Source: an uncultured Gammaproteobacteria bacterium (GTDB lineage: Bacteria > Pseudomonadota > Gammaproteobacteria > Ga0077536). Taken from it: 64,000 nucleotides of DNA. Shown piece by piece: positions 45,605-53,666 of this stretch. Position numbers and translations under genes: made by a program. The DNA lies in assembly GCA_938082545.1 (NCBI GenBank), contig CALKCL010000017.1, forward strand, positions 1-64,000, given 5' to 3'. Under the pieces are notes generated by a model, which saw only the letters and a list, made by a program, of their open reading frames with translations, did not search any database and had not been told where the DNA came from. Numbering within the stretch: position 1 is the first letter of the stretch; each line of letters starts with the position of its first letter.

Positions 45605-46096
45605 CTAAAGGATCAAACGCTCCGTAATCGGGTGAAAGGTATCTGCTTCATTTATCAGCGCGCGTGAAGTTAGTTGCGGCACTCCAAAAACTTCCGCCGT
45701 AATACCATATTTAGACTTCACTTTAGAGAGCAATAAATCGAAGTCTCCATCACCTGAGAGTAAAATAACAGTGTCCAGATTTTCGCTATCCTCAAGAACA
45801 TCAATGGTCAGGCCTACATCCCAGTCACCTTTAGCTGAGCCATCTGCTCGCTGTATGAACGGACGAAGTTTCACTTCAAACCCTATGTGTCGTAGAGCCG
45901 ATTGGAATCGATGCTGCGCATCTGAGTTTCGCTCTGTCGCATATGCTTTTGCAATAACTATTACTCCTCTCTCACTAACCTCTCGCCAAAATTCTCTATA
46001 ATTGAACTGGCCATTATAAGTATCACGCGTCGTGTAATAAATATTTTGCACGTCCACGTAAACACCGATTCTCTTTAGATCAGCATCATCACTCAC
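45605..46096 (-). CDS. NYN (LabA/DUF88) domain protein
   Basis: A 163-residue PIN-like NYN-domain protein. It shows GVYVDVQNIYY (metal-site Asp), the middle QSALRHIGFEVKLRPF, KGDWDVGLTIDVLED and LLSGDGDFDLLLSKVKSKYG with clustered acidic residues, as in putative Mg-dependent ribonucleases of this family. LabA is a circadian gene in cyanobacteria but no such role is implied here. I choose the GTG at 46096, whose last two bases overlap the SDR stop codon (GTGA junction); an upstream ATG at 46129 would overlap the SDR gene by 37 bp and lacks a spaced Shine-Dalgarno. Confidence 0.85.
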   Translation of the reverse strand: MSDDADLKRIGVYVDVQNIYYTTRDTYNGQFNYREFWREVSERGVIVIAKAYATERNSDAQHRFQSALRHIGFEVKLRPFIQRADGSAKGDWDVGLTIDVLEDSENLDTVILLSGDGDFDLLLSKVKSKYGITAEVFGVPQLTSRALINEADTFHPITERLIL

Positions 46097-46857
46097 AGAA
46101 AAACATCGCCTCCATTCGGGCTTAAACATTGTCCTTGAAAGTGTCCTGCCGCATCACTAGCGAGGAACATGTATGTCCCCACAATATCGTCTACATCAGC
46201 AATCCTTCCATTCGGGATTTGCAACCGGATCGCTTCAAGGGTTCCTTCGGGCACATTTTCTAGCATAGATGTCATGGTGGCTCCAGGGGCTACGCAGTTA
46301 ACGGTAATCTTTCGGTCACCAATCTCTAACGCCAGGCTTCTAGTGAAAGACAATATCGCACCTTTGGCTGCCGCATAGTGACTGAACCCAGGCGCACCTT
46401 TATATGCCAATTGCGACACTGTATTTATTATGCGTCCATAATTCCGCTCGTACATCAAAGGAAGTACTTTGCGAGTGCATAGGAAAACCCCTCTAAGATG
46501 CACTCCAATCGTATGCTCCCAATCCTTCAAAGACGTATCTTCCACCAACGAAGCCTTGGCAATACCTGCATTGTTAACGAGTATGTCTAAATCTGAAAGT
46601 TCTCTTAAAACTTCCCCGAACATGTTCTCAACATCGCTCTCATGACTGACGTCACCCTTGACGATAATACCCTCCCCTCCACGTGAAAAAATTTCTTTCA
46701 GCACCAGCTCCGCATTGGGTTTGTCTTGCTCGTTGGGATAATTAATCGCGACACGAGCCCCTAAAGCAGCAAAGGATTTGACCACACCTCGTCCAATCCC
46801 TGAGGACGATCCGGTGACGAACACAGTTTTATTTTTGAATTCACTGGCTGAAACCAC
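46093..46857 (-). CDS. Short-chain dehydrogenase/reductase (FabG-like)
   Basis: A 254-residue classical SDR. It has the cofactor loop VTGSSSGIGRG, the NNAG structural motif (LDILVNNAGIAKA), catalytic Ser in INTVSQLAYKG followed by YAAAKG (YxxxK) and the VNCVAPGATMTSM and SPNGGDVFL ends. The acidic residue after the glycine loop region (INYPNEQDK) does not decide between NADH and NADPH. FabG-like sequence, but no fatty-acid synthase genes adjoin it. Its stop overlaps the NYN gene start. Confidence 0.88.
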   Translation of the reverse strand: MVSASEFKNKTVFVTGSSSGIGRGVVKSFAALGARVAINYPNEQDKPNAELVLKEIFSRGGEGIIVKGDVSHESDVENMFGEVLRELSDLDILVNNAGIAKASLVEDTSLKDWEHTIGVHLRGVFLCTRKVLPLMYERNYGRIINTVSQLAYKGAPGFSHYAAAKGAILSFTRSLALEIGDRKITVNCVAPGATMTSMLENVPEGTLEAIRLQIPNGRIADVDDIVGTYMFLASDAAGHFQGQCLSPNGGDVFL

Positions 46858-46992
46858 AGGCTTTCACAACTCCCACGACAATAATTAGCTTAAAAAGCAA
46901 CCTTAGCCTACTAAACGTAAAAAACAAAATAGCAAATCGCCCTCAACCATTCTTCATTCACTCATGGTCCACAGCCATTTCGCTTATTCAGC

Positions 46993-47021
46993 ACTTACTC
47001 TAGATATAAATCTGGTATAAA
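46993..47021 (+). promoter_or_regulatory. Candidate sigma-70 promoter for tRNA-Leu
   Basis: ACTTAC and TATAAA are separated by 17 bases; the latter continues TATAAAAT. The -10 hexamer ends about 72 bp before the tRNA. The -35 match is poor, so confidence is limited. Confidence 0.3.
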
Positions 47022-47093
47022 ATAATGCCATCGATGCCTAAACGGTTCTTTCGGCCACGCTAGTAAGAAAGAACAATCACCTCACATGAATAA

Positions 47094-47180
47094 GCCTGGG
47101 TGGCGGAATTGGTAGACGCAACGGACTTAAAATCCGTCGGCTTAACGGCCGTGCCGGTTCGATTCCGGCCCTAGGCACCA
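47094..47180 (+). tRNA. tRNA-Leu (anticodon TAA)
   Basis: A class II tRNA of 87 bases with the CCA encoded. The acceptor arm GCCTGGG pairs with CCTAGGC (one G-T pair). The D-loop carries GGTAGAC, the anticodon stem ACGGA/TCCGT encloses loop CTTAAAA with TAA at the anticodon, and a variable arm CGGCTTAACGGCCGTG precedes the T-arm CCGGTTCGATTCCGG. It reads UUA codons. A short T-run follows the CCA and may help end the transcript. Confidence 0.97.
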
Positions 47181-47251
47181 TTTTTACGATTTAGCTCCTA
47201 ATCTTCCCTGGCAGTGGAGATTTACTCTTAAGTAAGAAAATTTCTGCAGAA

Positions 47252-48304
47252 TCAATGAAACTCACTCGTCATTAGACCTTTCAGCTTTTCCTCATCTGGT
47301 TCTAAAACGACTCCATTTTCCGTAATGAGCGCGGTTACTAATTCGGCAGGAGTTATGTCAAATGATGGATTGCGGGTGCGGACTCCTTCAGCTGCCCAGC
47401 TCGAACCTCCAAAGCCTCTCACCTCATCACCCCCTCGCTCTTCAATTGGAATGTCATCACCCGTTGGCATGGAAAGGTCTATAGTCGAGAGAGGGCATGC
47501 AACGTAAAATGGAATTTTATGCCTGCGAGATAAAACCGCGACCATATAGGTCCCTATTTTATTGGCGACGTCACCGTTTGCAGCCACACGGTCTGCCCCA
47601 ACAACTACCGCATCGATTTCGCCCTTGCTCATTAGGTGACCGGACATATTATCTGTAATTAAAGTACACGGGATACCTTCCTGGACCATTTCCCAGGCAG
47701 TTAATCGAGCCCCTTGAAGGAATGGCCGAGTTTCATCAGCCACGACAGAAATTTGTTTCCCCATCTCGACCGCTGACCTCAAAACACCTAGAGCTGTTCC
47801 ATAGCCAACCGTTGCCAAAGCACCGGCATTACAATGAGTTAGTACATTGGCAACATTAGGTAATAGCTTAGCTCCTATTTGACCCATTCTTTGATTGATA
47901 TGCACGTCAGAGGCGGCCAGCTCTTGGGCCAGAGAAAGAAGCTCCGACGCTATCTTCTTCATATTATTGTTGTCACTGAGGCCACGCCAGCGTAACTCCA
48001 TTCGGTTAAGGGCCCAACTCAAGTTAACTGCTGTAGGTCGGCTTGAGCCTAACACTAAAAATGCAATTTTGAGCTTAGCTACAAACGTGCTCGGCGTGCT
48101 GTTTTCGTATCGCAATGCCTCGAGCGCTATACCATAGGCTGCAGCAATACCGATCGCGGGAGCACCTCTGATAATCATATTTTTTATTGCATTCGCAACA
48201 TCAAGCGCACACCAACAGCTGATGTAAGTGAAGGTCGAGGGTAGAATCCGTTGGTCTATCACTTCTAAATGATTTCCAACCCACTTTAATGTTTCAATTT
48301 TCAA
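47252..48304 (-). CDS. mtnA: S-methyl-5-thioribose-1-phosphate isomerase
   Basis: Converts methylthioribose-1-phosphate to methylthioribulose-1-phosphate in the breakdown of methylthioadenosine (MTA). The 350-residue protein has MIIRGAPAIGIAAAYG, THCNAGALATVGYGTALGV with the catalytic Cys, DETRPFLQGARLTAWEM, GADRVAANGDVANKIGTYMVA with the catalytic Asp, and NPSFDITPAELVTALITENG. It is last in a minus-strand gene set after mtnP and a class II aldolase. The mtnB, mtnC, mtnD and mtnE genes of the full methionine salvage pathway are absent from the window. Confidence 0.96.
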   Translation of the reverse strand: MKIETLKWVGNHLEVIDQRILPSTFTYISCWCALDVANAIKNMIIRGAPAIGIAAAYGIALEALRYENSTPSTFVAKLKIAFLVLGSSRPTAVNLSWALNRMELRWRGLSDNNNMKKIASELLSLAQELAASDVHINQRMGQIGAKLLPNVANVLTHCNAGALATVGYGTALGVLRSAVEMGKQISVVADETRPFLQGARLTAWEMVQEGIPCTLITDNMSGHLMSKGEIDAVVVGADRVAANGDVANKIGTYMVAVLSRRHKIPFYVACPLSTIDLSMPTGDDIPIEERGGDEVRGFGGSSWAAEGVRTRNPSFDITPAELVTALITENGVVLEPDEEKLKGLMTSEFH

Positions 48305-48439
48305 TAACGCAACCAGTCTTTTTCATTTGTAAATGAGTTAAAATAGCAAAATAGCGCAAAAGTGATTGAGTTTGAGGCAGCTTTCAAGCGTCTCTCGCTA
48401 TCAATGGCCGAACATTAGTTAAAGCGTGTTTAACAAAGT

Positions 48440-49105
48440 TTAATTTCCCCGAAATCCATAACTTTTAAATTTTTGTAAAACCTCTCTCATTTCTGTCTTC
48501 GACAATAAGATAGGCTCTTTCACTTGTCGGGCGAGTAGGTACTGTTTGCAAAGCGTTTCTAACTCTATGGACAAAGCCAATGCTTTCGCGGGGGTTTCTC
48601 CAACTCCAATCATCCCGTGATTCGACATCAAGCACGCTCTCCTTCCACGCAAAGCTTCCACCACATTATCAGACAAATCTTGGCTTCCAAATAGTGCATA
48701 AGGAGAACATTTGATAGAGTCGCCGCCTGCGACCGCTATCATGTAATGAAACGCAGGCATATCTTCCCTAAAACATGAAAAGGCGGTCGCATAATCGGAG
48801 TGAGTATGTATAACGACATTCGCCCAAGAGTAAGTTTTTAAAATATCTTTATGAAAACGCCATTCACTTGAGGGGTTCCCCGCGCCCAAGACATTGCCTT
48901 CTAGATCCATCTCCACAATAGCGTCTACAGCAAGGTCTGCAGTGGGGATGCCAGAGGGCGTGACAAAAAACCCCTTTGAAGACCTTATCGAACAGTTTCC
49001 CGAAGTGCCCCGATTGAGTCCGAGCCTCTCCAGCTCGATCGTTAGCTCAACTAACGATTCTTTGCCTTCTATTACACCTGTTTCGACAGGTCTCTCAAAG
49101 CTCAT
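48440..49105 (-). CDS. ald2: Class II aldolase, probable 5-methylthioribulose-1-phosphate aldolase (Ald2-like)
   Basis: A 221-residue class II aldolase/adducin protein. It has RGTSGNCSIR for phosphate binding, the catalytic Glu in PSSEWRFHKDI, and zinc ligands in VIHTHSDYATAFS and LMSNHGMIGVG, all as in L-fuculose-phosphate aldolase. The SSEW motif fits an aldolase better than the related dehydratase MtnB. Being placed between mtnA and mtnP suggests it cleaves methylthioribulose-1-phosphate to DHAP and 2-methylthioacetaldehyde, the DHAP shunt known from Rhodospirillum rubrum and some E. coli. The substrate is inferred from context. Its start overlaps the mtnP stop by 4 bp. Confidence 0.85.
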   Translation of the reverse strand: MSFERPVETGVIEGKESLVELTIELERLGLNRGTSGNCSIRSSKGFFVTPSGIPTADLAVDAIVEMDLEGNVLGAGNPSSEWRFHKDILKTYSWANVVIHTHSDYATAFSCFREDMPAFHYMIAVAGGDSIKCSPYALFGSQDLSDNVVEALRGRRACLMSNHGMIGVGETPAKALALSIELETLCKQYLLARQVKEPILLSKTEMREVLQKFKSYGFRGN

Positions 49106-49983
49106 TTTTTGAGCACTCGCCCAGCGACAGCATCTAGGTCCAGAAGAACTGCAGGATCTCGAGCTTCTGCAGCTGTAATCAAAGAGCCGTCTAGGGCTGT
49201 TTTACAAGAACATGTCGACAGAGATGGCTCGACGTTAATCAAAGGCGTTACAGCCTTCACAAGCGCTCTTGCAAGAGAGGCGTTTTTGAGCAAGACTTTA
49301 ACCACCTGTTCAACAGTCACAGCATCATGTCCAATACGCCAACAATCATAATCAGTGACCATTCCAACGCTGGCATAACAAAGCTCTGCTTCTCTGGCCA
49401 ACTTTGCCTCTGGCATATTAGTCATCCCAACAACATCACAATTCCAAGATCGGTAGAGCTGCGATTCAGCGAAACTTGAAAATTGAGGACCTTCCATTGC
49501 AAGGTAAGTACCTCCCCGCACATATTCTATATCTGCATTTCTTGCCGCGATTTCAAGACAATCTCCAAGTATATTGCATACAGGTTTCGCCATTGATACG
49601 TGAGCAACACACCCCGGTCCAAAAAAAGATTTTTCGCGAGCAATGGTTCGATCAATAAACTGATCAACAATAACAAAAGCGCCAGGAGGAAGCTCTTCTC
49701 TAAGAGAACCGACAGCACTCATTGAAATAAGCTCTGTGACTCCTGCACGCTTAAGACAGTCTATATTGGCGCGATAGTTCACATGCGAAGGTGGAATTTT
49801 GTGCCCGCGCCCATGCCTAGGCAGGAAAACAATCTCTTGTCCATCTAAATCGCCATGTAATAACTCATCAGAGGGCTCGCCAAATGGAGATTGAATACTT
49901 TTCCATTGACTACTATTTAGCCCATCTATCTCGTAGACACCACTTCCACCCAAAATCCCGACCACTGTTCTGCCTTTAGCCAT
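49102..49983 (-). CDS. mtnP: S-methyl-5'-thioadenosine phosphorylase
   Basis: Splits methylthioadenosine with phosphate into adenine and methylthioribose-1-phosphate. The 293-residue protein is clearly the MTAP type: VGILGGSGVYEIDGL, FLPRHGRGHKIPPSHVNYRANI, SMSAVGSLREELPPGAFVIVDQFIDRT, YLAMEGPQFSSFAESQLYRSW, and PEAKLAREAELCYASVGMVTDYDCWR, where the Asp after TDYD selects 6-aminopurines. It is coupled to the aldolase gene and lies 83 bp after gmhB. Its presence means a separate MTA nucleosidase and MtnK are not needed. Confidence 0.95.
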   Translation of the reverse strand: MAKGRTVVGILGGSGVYEIDGLNSSQWKSIQSPFGEPSDELLHGDLDGQEIVFLPRHGRGHKIPPSHVNYRANIDCLKRAGVTELISMSAVGSLREELPPGAFVIVDQFIDRTIAREKSFFGPGCVAHVSMAKPVCNILGDCLEIAARNADIEYVRGGTYLAMEGPQFSSFAESQLYRSWNCDVVGMTNMPEAKLAREAELCYASVGMVTDYDCWRIGHDAVTVEQVVKVLLKNASLARALVKAVTPLINVEPSLSTCSCKTALDGSLITAAEARDPAVLLDLDAVAGRVLKK

Positions 49984-50066
49984 TTAGGTACTTACCTCAA
50001 ATATCGATTCACTTCTCATAAATAATTTTTATTCAACCTATTACGCTTACTCGCTTAATAATTAAG

Positions 50067-50612
50067 TCAATAAACAATATGTTGGCGTACGGCATCAAGT
50101 AAGTCGTGAGCCGTTAATTGATCAGACTTTATCTTTTTTAAAGCTTCTTTACCGTAGCCTGTTAGGACGAGCACACTCGAGATACCAGTATTTTCTCCAG
50201 TCTGGACGTCGGTAATCTTGTCACCGATCATCCATGATTTTGCGAGATCAATATCGTGATCGTTACAGGCTTGCCTGAGCATCCCCAACTTAGGTTTGCG
50301 GCATGCACAGTCTTTTAAGTCACCATAGTCAGGGTGATGTGCACAATAATAAAATTCGTCAATTACACCACCTTCTGCGTGTAAATCAGTATTTACGTGA
50401 ACATGCAGTTCATCCACGTCGTCTTTGGTATATTTCCCCCGAGCTATCCCTGATTGATTACTGACAACAATAACCAGAAATTCATTCGCATTAAGAAGTT
50501 TTATGGCTTCTATAGCACCAGGGATCCACTTCCATTCAGTTGGTTTGTATAAATAATCTACTTCAAAGTTAACTGTACCATCGCGGTCTAAAAAAATTGC
50601 TGGTTTGCTCAT
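50067..50612 (-). CDS. gmhB: D-glycero-beta-D-manno-heptose-1,7-bisphosphate 7-phosphatase
   Basis: A 181-residue HAD phosphatase of the GmhB/HisB-N type. It has the DxD nucleophile FLDRDGTVN (Asp9, Asp11), VVSNQSGIARG, the structural zinc site CAHHPDYGDLKDCACRKP and WMIGDKITDVQTG. It removes the 7-phosphate in heptose precursor synthesis for lipopolysaccharide core. It follows gmhA by 31 bp on the same strand, the expected functional pair. Confidence 0.93.
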   Translation of the reverse strand: MSKPAIFLDRDGTVNFEVDYLYKPTEWKWIPGAIEAIKLLNANEFLVIVVSNQSGIARGKYTKDDVDELHVHVNTDLHAEGGVIDEFYYCAHHPDYGDLKDCACRKPKLGMLRQACNDHDIDLAKSWMIGDKITDVQTGENTGISSVLVLTGYGKEALKKIKSDQLTAHDLLDAVRQHIVY

Positions 50613-50643
50613 TTAATTTTTACTAATTGTTTACCGCTAGATT

Positions 50644-51228
50644 CTAGCTGAACATTTCCATTTCGACACACTCGCATAAAGAATGAGCCAAAACTATATG
50701 CAGCTCTTGTATTGTCGCAGTCGACTCCCCGCAAGTTATGACACAATAGTCAGTCAAAGCTTTAGCTTTGCCTCCATCACGGCCCGTAAATACAATAGAC
50801 GGAATGGACAACTCGGTGCATTGTTCTAGGGCCCTTAGTACATTCGGAGAATTGCCCGAGGTCGTTATTGCCAGAAAGACATCCTCAGGTCGCATTTTAC
50901 CAGCTATCTGTCGGGCAAAAATTTCGTCATACCCATAATCGTTGCCAATTGCAGTTATGGTAGAACTGTCAACTGTCAAAGCCTCTGCAGCGAGCGGCCC
51001 CCGCTCCCGCCCAAGCCGACTTACGAATTCGGCAGCAAGATGTTGCGCGTCGGCTGCTGACCCGCCATTCCCAGCTATATAGATTCTTCCATCATTTTTA
51101 TATGAGTCGACAACGCACTTAACTGCTTTATCGAAATTATCTAATTGCTGGTCTAGTAAAAGAAATTCCTGCTTAGCTTGAATTGATGACCGAATGTTTT
51201 GTGTTAGTAAATTTCTGTAATCTATCAT
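50644..51228 (-). CDS. gmhA: Sedoheptulose-7-phosphate isomerase (phosphoheptose isomerase)
   Basis: The first enzyme of ADP-heptose synthesis. The 194-residue SIS-domain protein carries YIAGNGGSAADAQHLAAEFVSRL, the active-site Glu in this segment, AIGNDYGYDEIFARQIAG, ITTSGNSPNVLRALEQ and a C-terminal QELHIVLAHSLCECVE with the catalytic His. GmhA and GmhB together point to an LPS-bearing Gram-negative cell; hldE and hldD are not in the window. Confidence 0.94.
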   Translation of the reverse strand: MIDYRNLLTQNIRSSIQAKQEFLLLDQQLDNFDKAVKCVVDSYKNDGRIYIAGNGGSAADAQHLAAEFVSRLGRERGPLAAEALTVDSSTITAIGNDYGYDEIFARQIAGKMRPEDVFLAITTSGNSPNVLRALEQCTELSIPSIVFTGRDGGKAKALTDYCVITCGESTATIQELHIVLAHSLCECVEMEMFS

Positions 51229-51466
51229 TGTGACATCTTAAACCTAAATCTTTTCGCTGTCTTCGTTCAGCACTTAACGCATCTAGTCCCTTTTCAGAAA
51301 GCTTTGGGATTAGAAGCCAAAACTAATTTTTCTAAATGAAATCAGTTCACGGTATTGCAAAAAAATAATCTTATAGAGGCCAATACAAACATCCGATCCC
51401 GCCTCACTATGAGCCAACTTCGCTTAAGAAAGTGATATAAGAGAAGATTTTGACAGCTACGAAGGT

Positions 51467-52468
51467 TTAAAGATGCTCAAGCCACGCCAACAGAAAAGCG
51501 TTAAGTTGTTCGGGCTTTTCTTGGGCCATCCAATGCCCAGACTGGACAGATTTTTCTGTCAATTGAGTGCAGGCTTCTCTCATAGGCTCTGCTAGTCCTC
51601 CTTTGATCGTATAGCAGATGTAATCATTTTCCGCATGTACAAAAAGAACCGGCATATGCAATGTACGTTGCGCAAGAGAAAGTTCTGCGTCGTATGTAGA
51701 ATTTCTCTCGTGATTCATATACCAAGAGTTGGCACCAAAAAAGCCGGTTCGAGTCAAAGCATCAGCATACTCTTGTGCTTCTTCCTCGCTAATCACATCC
51801 AAATCAATTGGCATATCAGGAGGGATCCCATCTGGAGGAAACCACCCCCCCCGTTCTCGAATACTCGCCGAGAAAACGGGCTGGTCTGGTTCTTCCCCCA
51901 TTTTTTTTCGAAATAAGGCCTTCACTACCTTATAAGGGTCAGATTCCATTTCATTTTGCGCTAATTTAAAATTTTCCATGTAAAAATATTGATAATCCCA
52001 TTGTCCTTTTGGATACTTATCAATAGGGTAAATATTTCTGTCAACATGTTTGATGAGCTCTTCAACTCCTCGTTCAAAACCTAAAGGCACACATAAATTA
52101 GCTATCGCGCGCACCTTGTCTGCGTGATGCAGTCCCATGTTCCAAACAACAGGAGCACCCCAGTCATGCCCAACCCATACGGCATTATCGCTACCCAAGT
52201 GTTCTAATAACTCCAGCATGTCAATTACTATCTCAGATTGAGCATAAGCAGAATGACTATCGTAAATGCTCGAACGGCCATAACCTCTCATATCAGGTGC
52301 GATAACACGCCAACCTACTGCTCCGAAAAACTCAATCTGGTGGCGCCAACTGAATGATAACTCAGGCCACCCATGAACAAATATTAACAGCGGACCATCA
52401 GATGGGCCACTAGATAAATAAGAAGTGGTATGGCGTTTTGATGTAAATCGGTTTTCTTCTATTGTCAT
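51467..52468 (-). CDS. Soluble epoxide hydrolase-type alpha/beta hydrolase
   Basis: A 333-residue alpha/beta hydrolase. The epoxide-hydrolase pattern is complete in outline: oxyanion motif FVHGWPELSFSW (residues 30-41), the Asp102 nucleophile in GHDWGAPVVW, an acidic residue in VHAENDYICY and a late His in SGHWMAQEKPEQ. An Asp nucleophile favours epoxide hydrolase or haloalkane dehalogenase over esterases. The cap region (~150-260) is large. No signal peptide. The 238-bp gap upstream of gmhA and downstream of this gene shows nothing clear. Confidence 0.88.
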   Translation of the reverse strand: MTIEENRFTSKRHTTSYLSSGPSDGPLLIFVHGWPELSFSWRHQIEFFGAVGWRVIAPDMRGYGRSSIYDSHSAYAQSEIVIDMLELLEHLGSDNAVWVGHDWGAPVVWNMGLHHADKVRAIANLCVPLGFERGVEELIKHVDRNIYPIDKYPKGQWDYQYFYMENFKLAQNEMESDPYKVVKALFRKKMGEEPDQPVFSASIRERGGWFPPDGIPPDMPIDLDVISEEEAQEYADALTRTGFFGANSWYMNHERNSTYDAELSLAQRTLHMPVLFVHAENDYICYTIKGGLAEPMREACTQLTEKSVQSGHWMAQEKPEQLNAFLLAWLEHL

Positions 52469-52560
52469 AAAATGTTCTTCTCATCGTTATTCTATGGATA
52501 ACATTAACACACAGTTCTTATTTTTAACGCCAAATTGATTCTTGGCACGTATACCACTGT

Positions 52561-52938
52561 ATGGAAAAACAAATCAAAAACGCTGAGTTAATATTATTTT
52601 TCGACGGGAAATGCCCTCTCTGCACAAAAGAAATAACGCTGCTTCAGAAATACGATAAAAATGCAAAAATTCAATTCGAAGACATAAATAGTACGTCTTT
52701 TGAAACGAGGTTCCCTTTTATCAATTTGCAGGAGGCTAGGGATGTCCTTCATGGTCAATTGTTGGACGGTACGATTATCCGCGGGATGGACGTCACATTC
52801 ATGGCATGGGATCTCGTTAAGCACCATAGGTGGTTGAAGTTGCTAAACCTACCTCTAGTAAGGCCGCTCACCGACTGGAGTTATCAGATTTTTGCGAGGC
52901 ACAGATCCAAGATTGCCAACTTTTTAACCAGAAAGTAA
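52561..52938 (+). CDS. DCC family (DUF393) thiol-disulfide oxidoreductase-like protein
   Basis: A 125-residue DCC protein named for its Asp-Cys-Cys-type start. Here LILFFDGKCPLCTKEITLL gives Cys18 and Cys21 in a CxxC after DG, and the later IIRGMDVTFMAWDLVKHHRWLK and PLTDWSYQIFARHRSKIANF match the family. It has a thioredoxin-like fold; the physiological role is not established. It is the only plus-strand gene between two minus-strand blocks and appears monocistronic. Confidence 0.86.
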   Translation: MEKQIKNAELILFFDGKCPLCTKEITLLQKYDKNAKIQFEDINSTSFETRFPFINLQEARDVLHGQLLDGTIIRGMDVTFMAWDLVKHHRWLKLLNLPLVRPLTDWSYQIFARHRSKIANFLTRK

Positions 52939-52961
52939 ATAACTAGCCGCGGCAACATTGG

Positions 52962-53666
52962 TTACCAGTTTTCACCAAAAGGACGCACTTCAACATTAAA
53001 GGACCAAGCAGAACGAGGTTGATGTGCGATCTGATATGTTGTCTCTGCAATATCATCGGGCTGTATAAAATAGTCGGTCGGCTTGTCCGGAAACCACTCT
53101 CTCGTCCACTCAAGATCAATCACGGCATCTATTAAGACATAGGCAACATGAACGCCTTTGGGGCCCAACTCTCTAGCCATAGATTCTGCAAAGATACGTT
53201 GCGCAGCTTTAGTCGGTGCGAAGCCAGCAAAATTTGCTTTGCCTCTCAAAGCTGATGTATTCCCACTCGCAATTATCACCCCTTTCCCAGCTGCAACCAT
53301 AGCTGGTGCTAACAGTCGACTTAAGTAACAAAGACCCATCACGTTTGTTTGAAAATTAGCATTCAATTGCACCGGATCTATTTCCATGAAATTACCAAAA
53401 ACTGCACCAACGGCATTATGTATGAATATTTCTGGCTGCCCCATTTCCTCTACAATAGAACCAACCGTTTCACTGACCGCTGCCTCATCGGCCACATCAC
53501 AAACATAACCCCGAGCTCCATCTATATCATTTTCTAATGATGCGAGCCTTTTTTGATCTCTAGCCAGCATTGCTATTTGATACCCGCCATCAGAAAACCG
53601 CTTCGCTAGCGAGGCTCCTGTTCCTGGGCCAACACCACTAATAAGACATATTTTTTCTGTCATCAT
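52962..53666 (-). CDS. Short-chain dehydrogenase/reductase
   Basis: A 234-residue SDR. The cofactor loop reads SGVGPGTGASLAKRF, with Ala/Gly changes from the usual GxxxGxG. HNAVGAVFG stands at the NNAG position, and the active site shows IASGNTSALRG, followed by FAPTKAAQRIF: the YxxxK tyrosine is replaced by Ala-Pro-Thr-Lys (A-P-T-K), so the classical catalytic Tyr is missing. It may not be a standard dehydrogenase. Its start overlaps the DUF1329 gene by 4 bp, forming a three-gene unit. Confidence 0.85.
   Translation of the reverse strand: MMTEKICLISGVGPGTGASLAKRFSDGGYQIAMLARDQKRLASLENDIDGARGYVCDVADEAAVSETVGSIVEEMGQPEIFIHNAVGAVFGNFMEIDPVQLNANFQTNVMGLCYLSRLLAPAMVAAGKGVIIASGNTSALRGKANFAGFAPTKAAQRIFAESMARELGPKGVHVAYVLIDAVIDLEWTREWFPDKPTDYFIQPDDIAETTYQIAHQPRSAWSFNVEVRPFGENW

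Noticed and set aside
48440-49105. MtnB methylthioribulose-1-phosphate dehydratase
   Set aside because: The SSEW/HTH/NHG motifs match fuculose-type aldolases, and no mtnC or mtnD genes adjoin. MtnB remains possible but less likely.
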